Assembly: GCA_014925825.1 (NCBI GenBank)
Contig: JACGCK010000268.1
Coordinates: 1 to 55,206, forward strand
Direction: 5' to 3'
DNA length: 55,206 bases
Source of the DNA: Pholiota molesta
Taxonomy: Eukaryota; Basidiomycota; Agaricomycetes; Agaricales; Strophariaceae
The position numbers and the translations under genes were made by a program. A model generated the notes under the pieces. It had not been told where the DNA came from and ran no database searches. It was given only the letters and a program-made list of their open reading frames with translations. Below are positions 1 to 10,487 of the stretch, one piece after another; the first letter of the stretch is position 1; every line of letters starts with the position of its first letter.

Positions 1-778
1 TGAACCTTCACCAGATAACTCTATCACCATGACTAATCTATTAGCATTGACGCTGCTCATGTTTGCTAATCTCGCCCTCTGGAGTATCCTTCGAACGCAT
101 GCATGTTGAATTTTCATGATTGCATGTAAAGTGAAACAGTGAACGCTGCGTAGAGTCTCTGAAAGGTGTGGAACAACATCTGCACGGCTCCCCATTTATG
201 TACAATCGTTGGTCCTCGGAGGTTAATGTCGCAGCTTCCTAGGTAACCAAGTGACATCTTTTGGGCATTTCGTGCCTCGGGATTATGATTATCTCGTACA
301 TAGCTTTGGCCGTTTTGGGATGAGAACTCCTTCCGTCGTCTTCGCCTGTCGAAGGGGTCTTGGGACTTCGTTGAGTCGCTTTCTTCTCTCTCTCTCTCTC
401 TCGTCAACCACTTTCTTCGTTTTTTCTTCACTCTTGTTCCCCGAAAATGCACGGTTGAGCCTAGCGCCGACATCCGCATATATCATAATTGAAATCCAGG
501 GACGGTGAGTGCCTGAACCAATCCTTGTGAGAGTCATCCGTGTTCAATCATACTTACCTGTCTCATTGAATGTTCTATTAAGGTGGTTTCAAGGAACACT
601 GGTTTGTTTCTGCTCCCCTCAGCATCGACGCGACATTGTCGCCCTGCTTCCTATCCGTTCCCTTTACTTTTCTCGAACTTGGCCGGGCTTCCTGCCCTTT
701 CCACTCCTTGTAACACACCTGAGCTATCCGCTCGAACTATCCGCTCAACCACGCTCGGGTTTCTGTCTCTACAACATC
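1..778. other. 5' flank of the GH71 gene, no gene recognised
   Basis: I see no supportable gene here. A short plus-strand reading frame starting at base 29 encodes about 26 mostly hydrophobic residues. It could be the tail of, or an exon from, something outside the window, but nothing identifies it. The segment ends just before the signal-peptide start codon at 779, so it should contain the promoter of the GH71 gene. A TC microsatellite lies at 385-402. Confidence 0.5.
385..402. repeat. TC dinucleotide microsatellite
   Basis: Nine consecutive TC units are read directly, within a longer pyrimidine-rich tract about 0.4 kb upstream of the GH71 start. Such tracts are common in fungal promoters. 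Confidence 0.9.
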
Positions 779-3700
779 ATGCGCCTCCAATTCTTTCGCG
801 TTCAGCTCCCCGCTTTCACTCTCATTCTCGGTCTATCGCCGACCTTTGCTTCGTTGAGTTCAACCTCCGTCAAACATAGGCGAAATTGGAGCGTTTTCAG
901 CAACAGGACAGTCCTACTTCCGGACGATCCAGTCGAGCTACAGAAGCGCGATGGGTCGAAATATGTCTTTATGCACCATGTATGTATTATTTTTATCTTC
1001 TTTTTGACGCGTTCAAGTAACGAATTTTATACTACAGATTGTTGGCAGTGAGTTTCCTCTTCTCCTCTCCACGATCTGACGCCCTAATTATCATTATTTT
1101 GAATGAACAGACACGTATGTGATTTCCCCAATGTTCGTATATTCATTCCAAAAGCTAACCAAGTATCCTTGTAGCTATCCGTATACTCACGCAGACTGGC
1201 TCGATGACATGGTCAAAATCGCAGCGAAAGGGATGTACGTAACAAGCTACCTCAGCATACGCCCGCTGTGTATCCACGCCTAATGCCATTATCCTTCACC
1301 TTCTCCCCCTCCTAGCGACGCGATTGCGCTCAACATCGGCGGAGACGCCTGGCAGCGCACGCAAGTGGATACCGCGTACCAAGCCGCGAAAGACTCGGGC
1401 ACGGGCATCCAGCTCTTCTATTCGTTCGATCTCACCGCGATGCCGTGTGCGCTGGACGACCTCGTCGCGCGCGTGAACAGATATGCGGCCCATCCGAATC
1501 AGTTCAAGGTTAATGGGAAGGTTATGATATCGAGTTACTCTGGTGACTGTCTCGGGGCGTCTGGGTGGGCTAGCCTGAAGGCGCAGACGAATGGGTACCT
1601 GATGCCTTTTATCTGGGGTCTTGAGGGACAGTTTAACCAGTGGCCTGCGCTGGATTCTTGGTATTGGTGAGTCTATTGCGGCGTGAGTAGGGATGGTAAT
1701 TAATTAATTTACGGCGGTACCTTGTAGTTGGGGATGTGCCTGGCCTCAGGGCGACTACGAAAAGAGTGTAGGTGTCCACTTCTGTGTCCATTAGAACTTC
1801 ACTGACATATCTTTTTTCTCCTGTTTAGACCAACGATGACAACTTCTGTAATTATTTTTGAGGTCTTCAAAATTATCCACTAAACGCTTTTTGATAGATA
1901 TCAGCCAACTTGGAACTAAATACGCGACAACAATCAGTGGATGGATGTAGTACGTCTTTATATTCTTTAATTCTTACTGCTATATCATGCTAACAAGTTA
2001 TCCGTGATCTAGCACACATCTTAGTTCAAAGAACTTCTATCTTCGTGGTGATGACTGGCTCATCGTCACTCGATGGGAGCAACTCGTGCAAATGCGGAAC
2101 ACGCTAACATTCGTCGAGATGGTCACTTGGTCCGTTATTCATTCGACACATCATGATCTTATCTGATTTTTACCTACTTCTGCACGTTAGGAATGACTGG
2201 GGCGAGTCGGACTAGTAAGGATCTCATCTCTCGGATGCGAGAAAAAGTACGGAGATTTATTTCGCCTATTTGCACTAGCTTTGGTCCCTTCAAAGGTGCT
2301 CAACCTATCGGTACATTCTACGCTCAAAACTATCCCCACACCGCTTGGTTCGATCTATCTGAATACTACATCAAAGCGTTCCAAACAGGCACTTATCCTG
2401 CGATTACGGTTCTTATCCTTAGTCTTTCTCAGTTGCGAGATGAACTCATGCCATCCTTGGATAGACATCTAAGATTTACTTCTGGGCGCGTCCTCATCCC
2501 GCGAATGCCATTGCATCAGGCGACTCTTTAGGCAAACCAACTGGTTGGGATTGGGCTGAGGTCGGTTTGATGCTAATTTTACCCTCCTTCATCTCTTACT
2601 AGCCTCGTCATAGGACTCCATGTGGGCAGCAGTCTACTCCACTGCGCCTGCTACCGTCATTCTCAAGTGTGGGGGCTCCTCATCGACATTCTCCGTTGGA
2701 GCTGGAGTCTCCAAACTCAAGATCCCTCTTGCGGCAGGGGCAATGACGGTCCAGATGATCAGAAATGGCCAGACTATCATTAATTATACGCCTACCGGAT
2801 ATACCTATGTAACCAACCCAGTTCAATGTAAGTTGTCCTCTCGTGTTCATTTGACGAATTGTATGTATTTACTGGCGTTTTCGGATGATAGATAATTATA
2901 ACGCATGGGTAGGATCTGCAGGTGAGCCTAGTGTATTCTAGGCAAGTTCGATTGCTTATTTTCATCTCCGATTAGTTGCAATTTCTGAGGGCACTGCGAC
3001 GCCAACAAGTACTTCTTCCACGTTAACGAGTACATCCTCATCGTCAGCCAGTGCTTCAACATCGTCAACCAGTGCTCCAACAGCGTCCACCAGCACCTCA
3101 TCGTCCACCAGTACTTTATCCACGACGACTTCTACCACGACCACAGCGTCACCCACCGCAACTTCCAGCTGGGGTTACCTGGGCTGCTACATAGACTCCG
3201 ACACGCGAACTCTCAATGGACTCTTTGCCTCGGACAGCGCGCAGACCGTCGAAAAGTGCCAGGCGAAATGCCAAGCTGCGGGATATCTATACGCGGGCGT
3301 TGAGTATGGCGTTGAGTGCTATTGCTCCAATACGATTCGCTCTCAGGCTGGCGTTTCCGTCGTAGCGGAAAGTGACTGCTCTATGCCATGCGTCGGAAAT
3401 AGTGCGTGCTGATCGCTGGCTTTTTGTGTCCTCGACTAACAGAAACTACAGCCAGCGAGAAGTGTGGTGCAGGATATCGTATCAATATCTACAAGGCCGC
3501 ATCAGTATCATCGACAACATGGTCTACCAGTGCGACTACGACCACGACCACGACCACCACAACGACGCGCTCGACCTCGTCAACTACGAGCTCGACTACG
3601 ACCTCGGCTCCTTCATCTACTTCCACGTCGGCATCCTGGAATGCATACGGATGTGTTGCGGAGGGTACGACTGGAACTCGCCGCGCTCTGACAGGGGCCA

Positions 3701-4418
3701 GCTACACCCAGTCAAACATGACGCCTTCGGTTTGTCAAGGCCTCTGCGCCGGGTATCTCTATGCAGGCATTGAATATGGGTAAGTAGACTTTTCATGACC
3801 ATCTCAATGCTCGCCAAAACTGATCTCATTTCCCGCCGCCAGCCAAGAATGTACGATACGCATCCTAACTTTGCTGTGGTTGTGACTCACGTTCTGAAAT
3901 CAGGTTATTGTGGAAACACACTCACGAACAACGGCGCCAGCGGAGCCGTAATCGCCTCTACCCAATGCCAGACCGCCTGTGGCGGCGACGCGAGCATGAC
4001 ATGCGGCGGTAGTTGGGCCTTGAACGTATACACTCAAGTCGCCTCTACTTCGACGGTTGCATGGACAAGCGCTGGATGTTATGTCGATGCATCGACGCGG
4101 ATGCTCCGTGGCTCAGCAAGCCTTTCGCAAGCCGGCCTCACCACGGAGACGTGCATCAGCACCTGCGCGCAGGGCGGGTTCACGATGGCCGGGACGGAGA
4201 ACGGGAACCAGTGTTTCTGCGGGTCGCAGATATACCAGGTCAGCGGCGCTGGTGTTTCGACGGCGTCCAGCGAGTGTAGTTCCGCTTGTAATGGTAAGTG
4301 CTTTCCTTCTGATGTTTGAGCATTCGGCTTATTCAGTTTTGGGTTTTTAGGAAATTCGTCTCAAACATGTGGCGGAGGATGGCGGATAAACTTATATGTC
4401 AAGCCTGGATCCCTATGA
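779..4418 (+). CDS. Secreted GH71 alpha-1,3-glucanase (mutanase) with three WSC domains
   Basis: Predicted secreted enzyme that would cleave alpha-1,3-glucan of fungal cell walls. The start at 779 gives a signal peptide (MRLQFFRVQLPAF...). GH71 hallmarks follow in order: HHIVGNTYPYT, GIDAIALNIGGDAWQ, LFYSFD, WGCAWPQGDYEK and TWNDWGESDYFGPF. After the catalytic region come a C-terminal beta domain, an S/T-rich linker, and three cysteine-rich WSC carbohydrate-binding domains (starting near 3170, 3630 and 4055) separated by S/T-rich linkers. I read 19 exons: 779-979, 1038-1047, 1111-1114, 1175-1234, 1316-1666, 1728-1767, 1829-1847, 1898-1949, 2013-2129, 2191-2214, 2279-2408, 2465-2560, 2614-2827, 2892-2921, 2976-3401, 3452-3779, 3843-3850, 3904-4293, 4351-4418. 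They sum to 2568 nt (855 aa) with no frame break. The exons of 4, 8 and 10 nt are unusually small. Family is certain; the exact exon list is likely but unproven. Confidence 0.93.
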
Positions 4419-4791
4419 GTTACTTATATTGATGCCTCGGCTATTGTATGAGTGAGGTGAATTCGTTGTTTCGACGATCTTGCCTGGTACATGATCATCA
4501 CCGCTTTGGCGACATAGAGTTGTTGTTCGACCATCAATTCTCCATGTTTTTGTTTCTTCTACAAGCATTGTTTTAGATTAGATGTAGTGTGAAGTACATT
4601 GTTTCGGTATATATTACAAGCATGCAGAGCACATCTGACTACTCGACTGCCAGGAAGCATATCTTGTTCAGAGTGTATTGTATCGTAGGGTATAACTGTC
4701 TATGAGTGAACCGCCTCGAGCGACATGTCTAGTCAAATTTGACACAAATCGTAATTGAAAGGACCATGTAAGATGGCTGATGACCTCGGGA
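4419..4791. other. Intergenic, convergent 3' ends
   Basis: This lies between the stop of the GH71 gene on the plus strand and the stop of the minus-strand surface-protein gene. It should hold both 3' UTRs and polyadenylation signals. No open frame of note and no repeat were seen. Confidence 0.5.
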
Positions 4792-6067
4792 TTACTTCCG
4801 AAGGTTGGATCGAAGGATGTATAGGAGAGAAAGGCCCAGGAGCAGGAGCAAAGAGTTAGGCATCATTTCCGTAGATGATAATGCAGCGCTGGTCTTAGCC
4901 TGAGTGGTAGTAGTGGAGGATGAAGAGGCTGAGGTTGTAACAGATGAAGACGAACCACCAGCCAATTGCCGAGGTGCATACTGTGAAGGAACCGTCACGA
5001 CTATGCTGTCCAAGTCTAAATGCAGAATGTGCTAAGTCGAAAAGCGCTTGCTTTGAGAAGATGACATACCAAAGAACGAATGGTTTACGCCAGCATGATT
5101 TTGTAGAGTGAGATTATGCAATGAGCTGTCCAAGTTGGAAGCCAAATACTTGATGGTGGGTAACTGCTGTTCACAGGTCCCTCCAAATGCGCCCCCGCAT
5201 CCCGAGACCCCGTCATAGAACGCTGGAGGCCCGCCATCAAGGGAAACGCTGTAGATACCGTGATCGTTCTTTTTGTCGCCTAGGACATATATAGCAGAGC
5301 CTGTAATCGAGGTTGAGCAAGGGGGTAGAACAAAGAAGGGTGGCTTGCGGCTGAATGGTCCACGTACCATGAAAGCTCAATGAGAACGATGCTCCATCTC
5401 CATTGGTAAACGTAGTGCCCCCACCACTAAAAAAGGGCCACTGTTCTTTCCCCAAGTACCGTTATAGTGATTATGGGATCCGTTTCTTCGTAGTTACGTT
5501 TGCCGCCGTCGCCCTGCGTCCATTCAATTTAGACCGCCAATCAAATACAGATAAACTCACCCCGCTGGCGCAACTTGGATCGTGGTCTGTATGTAGTCCA
5601 GAGAAAAATCCCTCCTTTGTCTCCCAGCGATGGCTGTGCGCCAAGATTGCGTAGGACGATATTGTGGTCGCGTAGGTCAGATTCGATGCTGAAAGAGGAG
5701 TAACGACGAATTGTCCGTGTTTTGTTGATATGCACTATATTGTAGAGCTACGGAGTCGATCTCTACCTCATATGACCATACGAAGGTCCTTTGGTGCCGT
5801 AAATGTAAAGTGTAGGACCTACGATAGAAGTTAACACAACGAGCGCACAATGCCGAGTAACCTTATAACAAGCTTACCTGTGATATTCAGACCGACAGAA
5901 GCATCTTTTGAGTCTGTTTGGTGGTACGTTCCTCTCAACCAAGGCCCCGCTGTACTGTAGTTCGAAGCAGAAGGATCTGGCGTGGTCCAAACCCCCGGAT
6001 CTTCGTAGGTCAATATGCTGTCAAAGTCATCGATGGTTACGTTCCAATTCACTGCAGAAGGATCCAT
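4792..6067 (-). pseudogene. Frameshifted two-domain beta-sandwich surface protein with C-terminal membrane anchor
   Basis: The minus strand starts with MDPSAVNWNVTIDDFDSI and contains two similar beta-rich modules. Each has a segment like GPTLYIYGTKGPS or GSAIYVLGDKKND, followed by a segment like HNIVLRNLG or HNLTLQNHAG. The end is an S/T-rich stalk and one hydrophobic stretch (LLLLLGLSLLYI), so a single membrane anchor or GPI signal. I recognise the pattern from agaricomycete surface proteins of unknown function. Introns are visible after NITG, near 5330 and near 5050. In the first module the family-like peptides run through successive frames: shifts near 5770, 5690, 5667, 5605, 5485 and 5453. 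Each but one looks like loss of one base. The second module is clean. It is either a decaying gene or error-affected sequence. Confidence 0.6.
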
Positions 6068-6608
6068 AGCGTTTGGAGAATGTATTGGGAGTCGAGAACC
6101 AATGAAGCGGAGAAAAACACGTGGTGCTGCATCGGTGCTGCACGTACTATTTTCGATGCATCATGGATCAATGCATCACTGATCCAATCAGTTCACGTGG
6201 TGCGGCGATCCTTTGCCTTCCTGGACCTTCGCGTGCGTCCTTGAATGCGAGCCAGCAACATCTCCGCGAGCGCTTGGGTCGTGCGGAATGCTGAACTTTG
6301 TCGCCGTGCCCATTTTGCTTTCCATAAACTTTCATGTCATGTCTAAGTCATGTCGGAAAAATTGTCAAGTTGCATCAGCAACATTCGCGTAACTTTTGCC
6401 AATTTTGCGTTCTGAAGTTGACGCGTCGCAATCCCAGTCACCTCCTTATTCCAAAGGCGGCAGGGCGGCAGGTGAGTGGGTGACTTTCCGAAACTCTACA
6501 TAACAGAGTCATGATGCTCGGACCCGTCGACTGGTGTCACTATTATTTATAGAGACTGAAGATATGTTGTAGTACGCGATAAGTCACCCGCTGCCATCGA
6601 ACGCCTTC
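6068..6608. other. Intergenic, divergent promoters
   Basis: The surface-protein gene reads left and the 221-residue gene reads right from this segment, so it should hold both promoters. No conserved element was recognised. Confidence 0.4.
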
Positions 6609-7274
6609 ATGATGCCTCGAGGCTTCCAGCCTTATTTCCATTTTTCCTCTATGCTTAAAGGCCGCTTATACAGAGCAGGAATGGCCAATCGCAACTTGTC
6701 TACCATGGCATCCGCTCCTTCTACCACTGCCACTACGTCCGGAAGCTCCTTCAGCCAGACGCTCCAATTCATCACCGACATCAAGCTCCAAGAGCTCGAG
6801 AAGCAACGTAAGCTATACCAAGCTCACGCGCGCGTCATCGACGAAGCGCGAGCCCTCGGCGCCAATGGTGACGTACTCAAGCAGGTCGCGCTGCTTGCGG
6901 AAGCCGTTACGGCCTGGACAGGCTCCGGCACGCTCACATCTGAACGGACCGTCGGTGGTCGCCTTGACCTGTACGATTTCGATTTCTGGCTGCAGCAGGC
7001 GCGCAGGGACCCAAGCTTGTCCCGCGAGATCGCCGCACGCTGGGCAGAGACGCTAGAAGAGCATATTCGACACACGACGACACGCTTCGATGCCGCGACG
7101 CTCTTCGGGAAGCTTTTCAACGAGTGGTTGGCGAGCGGCGATTCTGTAGTGGTTAGCATGTATGGTGAGGGTGTTATCCGCAAGTATGGTAGTCTGAAGG
7201 CGGTGCATCCCGACCTGATCCCTGTGGGGATGGTGGAGCTATTTAGGACTTCGAGAATGAAGTTAGACCAGTGA
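6609..7274 (+). CDS. Unknown 221-aa intronless protein
   Basis: Single open frame of 221 codons. The body (FSQTLQFITDIKLQELEKQR..., then LDLYDFDFWLQQARRDPSLS, then ATLFGKLFNEWLASGDS) resembles the N-terminal part of a large (about 1000-residue) agaricomycete family of unknown function as I remember it. The rest of that family is absent, so this may be a truncated member. The region around residues 55-75 looks like a helix or short coiled coil. Two starts are possible. The first ATG gives an Arg-rich leader without acidic residues (MMPRGFQPYFHFSSMLKG...), which would suit a mitochondrial presequence. A later ATG near 6705 (MASAPSTTATT) gives a typical cytosolic start. No function is assigned. 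Confidence 0.6.
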   Translation: MMPRGFQPYFHFSSMLKGRLYRAGMANRNLSTMASAPSTTATTSGSSFSQTLQFITDIKLQELEKQRKLYQAHARVIDEARALGANGDVLKQVALLAEAVTAWTGSGTLTSERTVGGRLDLYDFDFWLQQARRDPSLSREIAARWAETLEEHIRHTTTRFDAATLFGKLFNEWLASGDSVVVSMYGEGVIRKYGSLKAVHPDLIPVGMVELFRTSRMKLDQ

Positions 7275-7366
7275 TTGGTGGCTTTTCTTAGGGCAGTTAA
7301 GTAGTGGAATATTACTTATATTGTGCTGTTGATTTTGTTAATGGGATCTGACTAAGGCAGTCAGTC

Positions 7367-7615
7367 TTCCACGAACTCATCTCCGTCTGGCATCATCCAC
7401 CAGCCATATTCTCGCGGAGTCGCAGCTCGCCCCGGAAAAGCATTTACTCGATCATCCATTACACAATCTTCTAGCAGCCACCAGGCTAATGCGACTGCAA
7501 GCTTTGCTCTCTCCTTCCCAACTGCGCCATCAAACTCATCCAGCACAGTTTATGACACCTCCTTTCCATATACCCTTCCTACTCGGTACTCGCCCGACTA
7601 TGTCGATATTTTTGT
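7367..7615 (+). pseudogene. Relic of the C-terminus of the kinase-like gene at 23.8-25.5 kb
   Basis: Translated on the plus strand, this stretch gives GKAFTRSSITQSSSSHQAN and then YTLPTRYSPDYVDIF. It matches, with substitutions, the last 85 or so residues of the gene at 23836-25519 (GKAFTQSSDTQSSSSYQAH, YTLPTRCSPDYVDVF). There is no start and no upstream part. It marks the outer end of the left arm of the inverted duplication. The match stops at a junction near 7630, where the left arm lacks about 0.7 kb that is present on the right. Confidence 0.85.
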
Positions 7616-7654
7616 AGCACGGCTCAACTGGCGAGTACAGGGATAGGATACACT

Positions 7655-8854
7655 ATGGACCGCCAAATGCACATTTATTCCCACGTGCGCGCGAATGTCC
7701 GCGCGCGCCCCAATTGGGTTCAGCTCATAAGAACACCCCTCCTTCCCCTTCGGACCATCGTAGGCAGATAAATACTATGTATTGTAGTCTGTATAAATAT
7801 AATACACTGTCTTAACCTATACAAGTGCCTCTGATGCCATTGCCGATGCGTTCAGAAGCCAGGCCCGGCCCTTCAGGTTGACTGTCGATACTTCGGAGTT
7901 GCAGCAAAGTAGCAGAATTTTGAACAGGTATATTGTCCAAATACCGCAGTTTCAAAGTGGTCAATATTTTATTTTGCTGTGAAAATCCATTGGAGACCTT
8001 ACTGACTTGAAGATATTTCTTTTCAAACATGTACCTGGAGATAGATAATGATTCAAATTCCATTCATGCTATTGAAAGAGAGCTCGGATAATGTATAGAT
8101 AATATAGGTTAGAACCTATGAAAAGGGACAAAATATGGCAAATTACATGCTGCCACAGTGCATCCCACATGCTACTCATTCGCATCTGTCTTGCTTACTA
8201 TAGCCTATGAGTTCTACGTGCTCTTCTTTTCTACAGCCGTCTTATTCAGCCCTAGAATTATTATCTTCCAGATTTCCACGCAATGTTGCTACTTTTATGA
8301 TTCCTCTGCATATCCCTTTCTTGAAATTCCTATACTGTACTATTTCGACCAACTGTTCACGCCATATGACATATGACACAAGGTGTTCACTGGACCAGGT
8401 GTTCACTCGTCCCCATTAGGGAATTAAGGGTCCAAATGATGGTGATTTTTGGAACATTTTGCCTCAAAAAGCGCAAAAAACGCAAATCTGGCTGACTAAG
8501 CTGAACTTTGAGTCCAAATGACCTATGACATTTGCCACAAGTGTTCAGTTCACAAGCCAAAATGACATGTGACTGAACACTTGGTCGAAATAGTACAGTA
8601 GTTTGAATTTGGTTTGAAGTGGTAACGATGATTTGATGGGCCGGCCCGGCTTCCAAAGACATCGGCAACCACATCAGAGGCACTTGTATAGGTTAAGACA
8701 GTGTTATTCTAGTTTATACAGACTACGATACATAGTATTTAGCTAACTACGGCGGTCCGAAGGGGAAGGATGGTTTCCTTATGAGCTGAGCCCAATTGGC
8801 GCGCGCGTTGACATTCGTGCGCACGTGGGAATAAATGTGCATTTGGCGGTCCAT
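7655..8854. mobile_element. Non-autonomous long-TIR DNA element (Mutator-like foldback)
   Basis: About 1.2 kb bounded by inverted repeats of roughly 215 bp. The left TIR begins ATGGACCGCCAAATGCACAT and the reverse complement of the right end begins identically. The two stay about 85-90 percent alike to near 7873 and 8639. The 7-bp direct repeat ATACACT flanks it at 7648-7654 and 8856-8862. The uninterrupted site occurs in the other duplication arm near 23075-23085 (reverse strand), with a single ATACACT. Long TIRs and a target repeat of 7-9 bp suggest a Mutator-like family. No transposase is seen. A small MITE is nested inside. Confidence 0.82.
8335..8598. mobile_element. Stowaway-like MITE, copy 1 (nested)
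   Basis: 264 bp with terminal inverted repeats starting CTGTACTATTTCGA, flanked by TA on both sides (8333-8334 and 8599-8600). TA target duplication and short TIRs are the hallmark of Tc1/mariner-derived MITEs. The ends are shared with a second copy at 12797-13081, while the interiors differ. It lies inside the long-TIR element and so inserted after it. Confidence 0.8.
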
Positions 8855-9153
8855 AATACACTGGCACTACAGTCGCTCTTCTGTGAAAATAAATGGTAAA
8901 GCATGAAGCTTGAAGTGCCGACGATTTGATTTACTTTCCGTGCTAGATGCTTGACATCGGATGTATGTATGTCTAAGCATTCGGACTTGTGGAACGAATT
9001 ATCCCAAGAGCGAATGGAGGGAGTGGACACTGGACACGTTTTGACTTAAGCGCCCAAGTGACACGTGCAAAAATCAGCCTAACCACGTGCCCATTGGCTT
9101 ATGGGAAAATTTTAATTGGAATGCGTGCAAGTCCAAACGTTCAAACGTTCACA

Positions 9154-10487
9154 CCCAGTGGAAACCAGTTCTGCGTCCAGCTGCGTGGAGCCGTGGAAAT
9201 CTGAGTAACTCAGAAATCTCAGACCAACTCCGCTAGATTTCCCCCTCGCTGAAATATTCTGCATCTTACTGAGTGAATGATAGGGAGGTTCCTGTGAATA
9301 ATCTAGCATTTCTGTGCTCCTCTGCTCTCATCTGAGTTTCTCAGCATTTTCTGAATGATACTAAATCTGTGTATTTCTGTGCTAATCTACCTATTTCCTG
9401 TCTACCTCTGTGTCGCTTTGAGTGCCCCACAGCTGCTACTGATAACCTAGCCTAGCTAATGGAAATGAAGGAATGAAATGATTAAGTAAATCACCTGCAA
9501 CTCGAGTCCGGTGATGTGTTTGTCCAGAGACGTTCCGCCCACGGCTGCCCGATGGTAACGCATATAATACGCTACAACAATACAGTAGTTTAAGTACAGG
9601 GAATGGAAAAAATCAAACGGCAGTGTACTCAACTGAATTCCAGCATGATAACAGCAGTATTTTCATAACTATATATTACAGCTGTCGGAGCGTCAGATAG
9701 CAGGTCTATGCGCATATACTCAGAGAAAACGTACAGTTGTCCACGGTTGGCATTGACGAAAGCATTGGAGCGCTGACGCGACTGTGTCGAGATTCCGTAT
9801 CTTGAAAATGGTCAATTTGATCCATTTAATATAACAAGAAATCTGGAAGCCTACCTTTGAAGCACATATGTATGCAACAAGTGCGGCCCAGAGGCTATCT
9901 CACTTCCGGGTCAAAATTCTCCAATGATCTGATCGCGAGTGTTCCGTGAAAAGCTCCTGCAGCATTTCGGCTATGGTCTTGAGGTACAGGGCAAGACTCG
10001 AGAGAGAGAGTGATAGGGGGATACATGGGTGGGAGGGAGGATGGTGAAGGGAGGGAGGATGGTGGGGGGAGTGAGAATGGTGGGGGAGAGAGGAAGAGAG
10101 ACGGACGGACAAGATAGTTACGTGTATTATTCTCCCCAATGTAGCGGAGTTTGGACTTCCCCAAAGACTTCTCACCACAGAAGGGGCAGAGAGTGGGCAC
10201 CGCAGCGTTGTGAGTAGATGCAGAGAGGAAGGGTGCTAGAGATCTATGGGCAACGCGAAGGTAAGCTGTAGTTTTGGACTTCGGGAATAAATTCGCAAGA
10301 TTCTATTTTTGCCTCAGCGGATTGATGCGCCGGCCCGGTAGGCTGCAGAACAGCACAGAACAGCGCAGAAATGGCCTTCGGGCCATTTCCTAATACACAG
10401 ACCAACTCGGAACCGACTCAGCATAGGTCAGCTCTCCACCGAAATTGAACTCCTTCGCAGAAGATCGCAGAACCGGTTTTCACTGGG
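9154..10487. mobile_element. Non-autonomous hAT-like element in the left arm
   Basis: 1334 bp with 22-bp inverted ends (left CCCAGTGGAAACCAGTTCTG, right CAGAACCGGTTTTCACTGGG; 20 of 22 match). The direct repeat GTTCACA flanks it at 9147-9153 and 10488-10494. The other duplication arm reads straight across this point (reverse strand near 22700-22730), so the insertion is specific to this arm. The CAGTG-type end fits hAT. A 7-bp rather than 8-bp duplication is a small mismatch to that family. The only open frame inside (near 9895-10200, minus) is low complexity. No transposase was found. Confidence 0.75.
10000..10110. repeat. Purine-rich imperfect minisatellite
   Basis: A GA run is followed by several imperfect copies of a GGGAGGGAGGATGGTG-like unit. 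It is strongly strand-asymmetric (G and A on the plus strand) and lies inside the hAT-like element at 9154-10487. It could form a triplex or G-quadruplex structure. Confidence 0.8.

Noticed and set aside
7875..8330. Possible LRR-like peptide (LTTLKLRYLDNIPV) on the minus strand inside the long-TIR element
   Set aside because: Too short and isolated. It lies inside a non-autonomous transposon and has no F-box or flanking repeats.
9895..10200. Minus frame starting MPTLCPFCGEKSLGK inside the hAT-like element
   Set aside because: Mostly S/P/L low-complexity sequence produced by the purine-rich minisatellite. One CxxC is not enough to call a zinc-finger gene.
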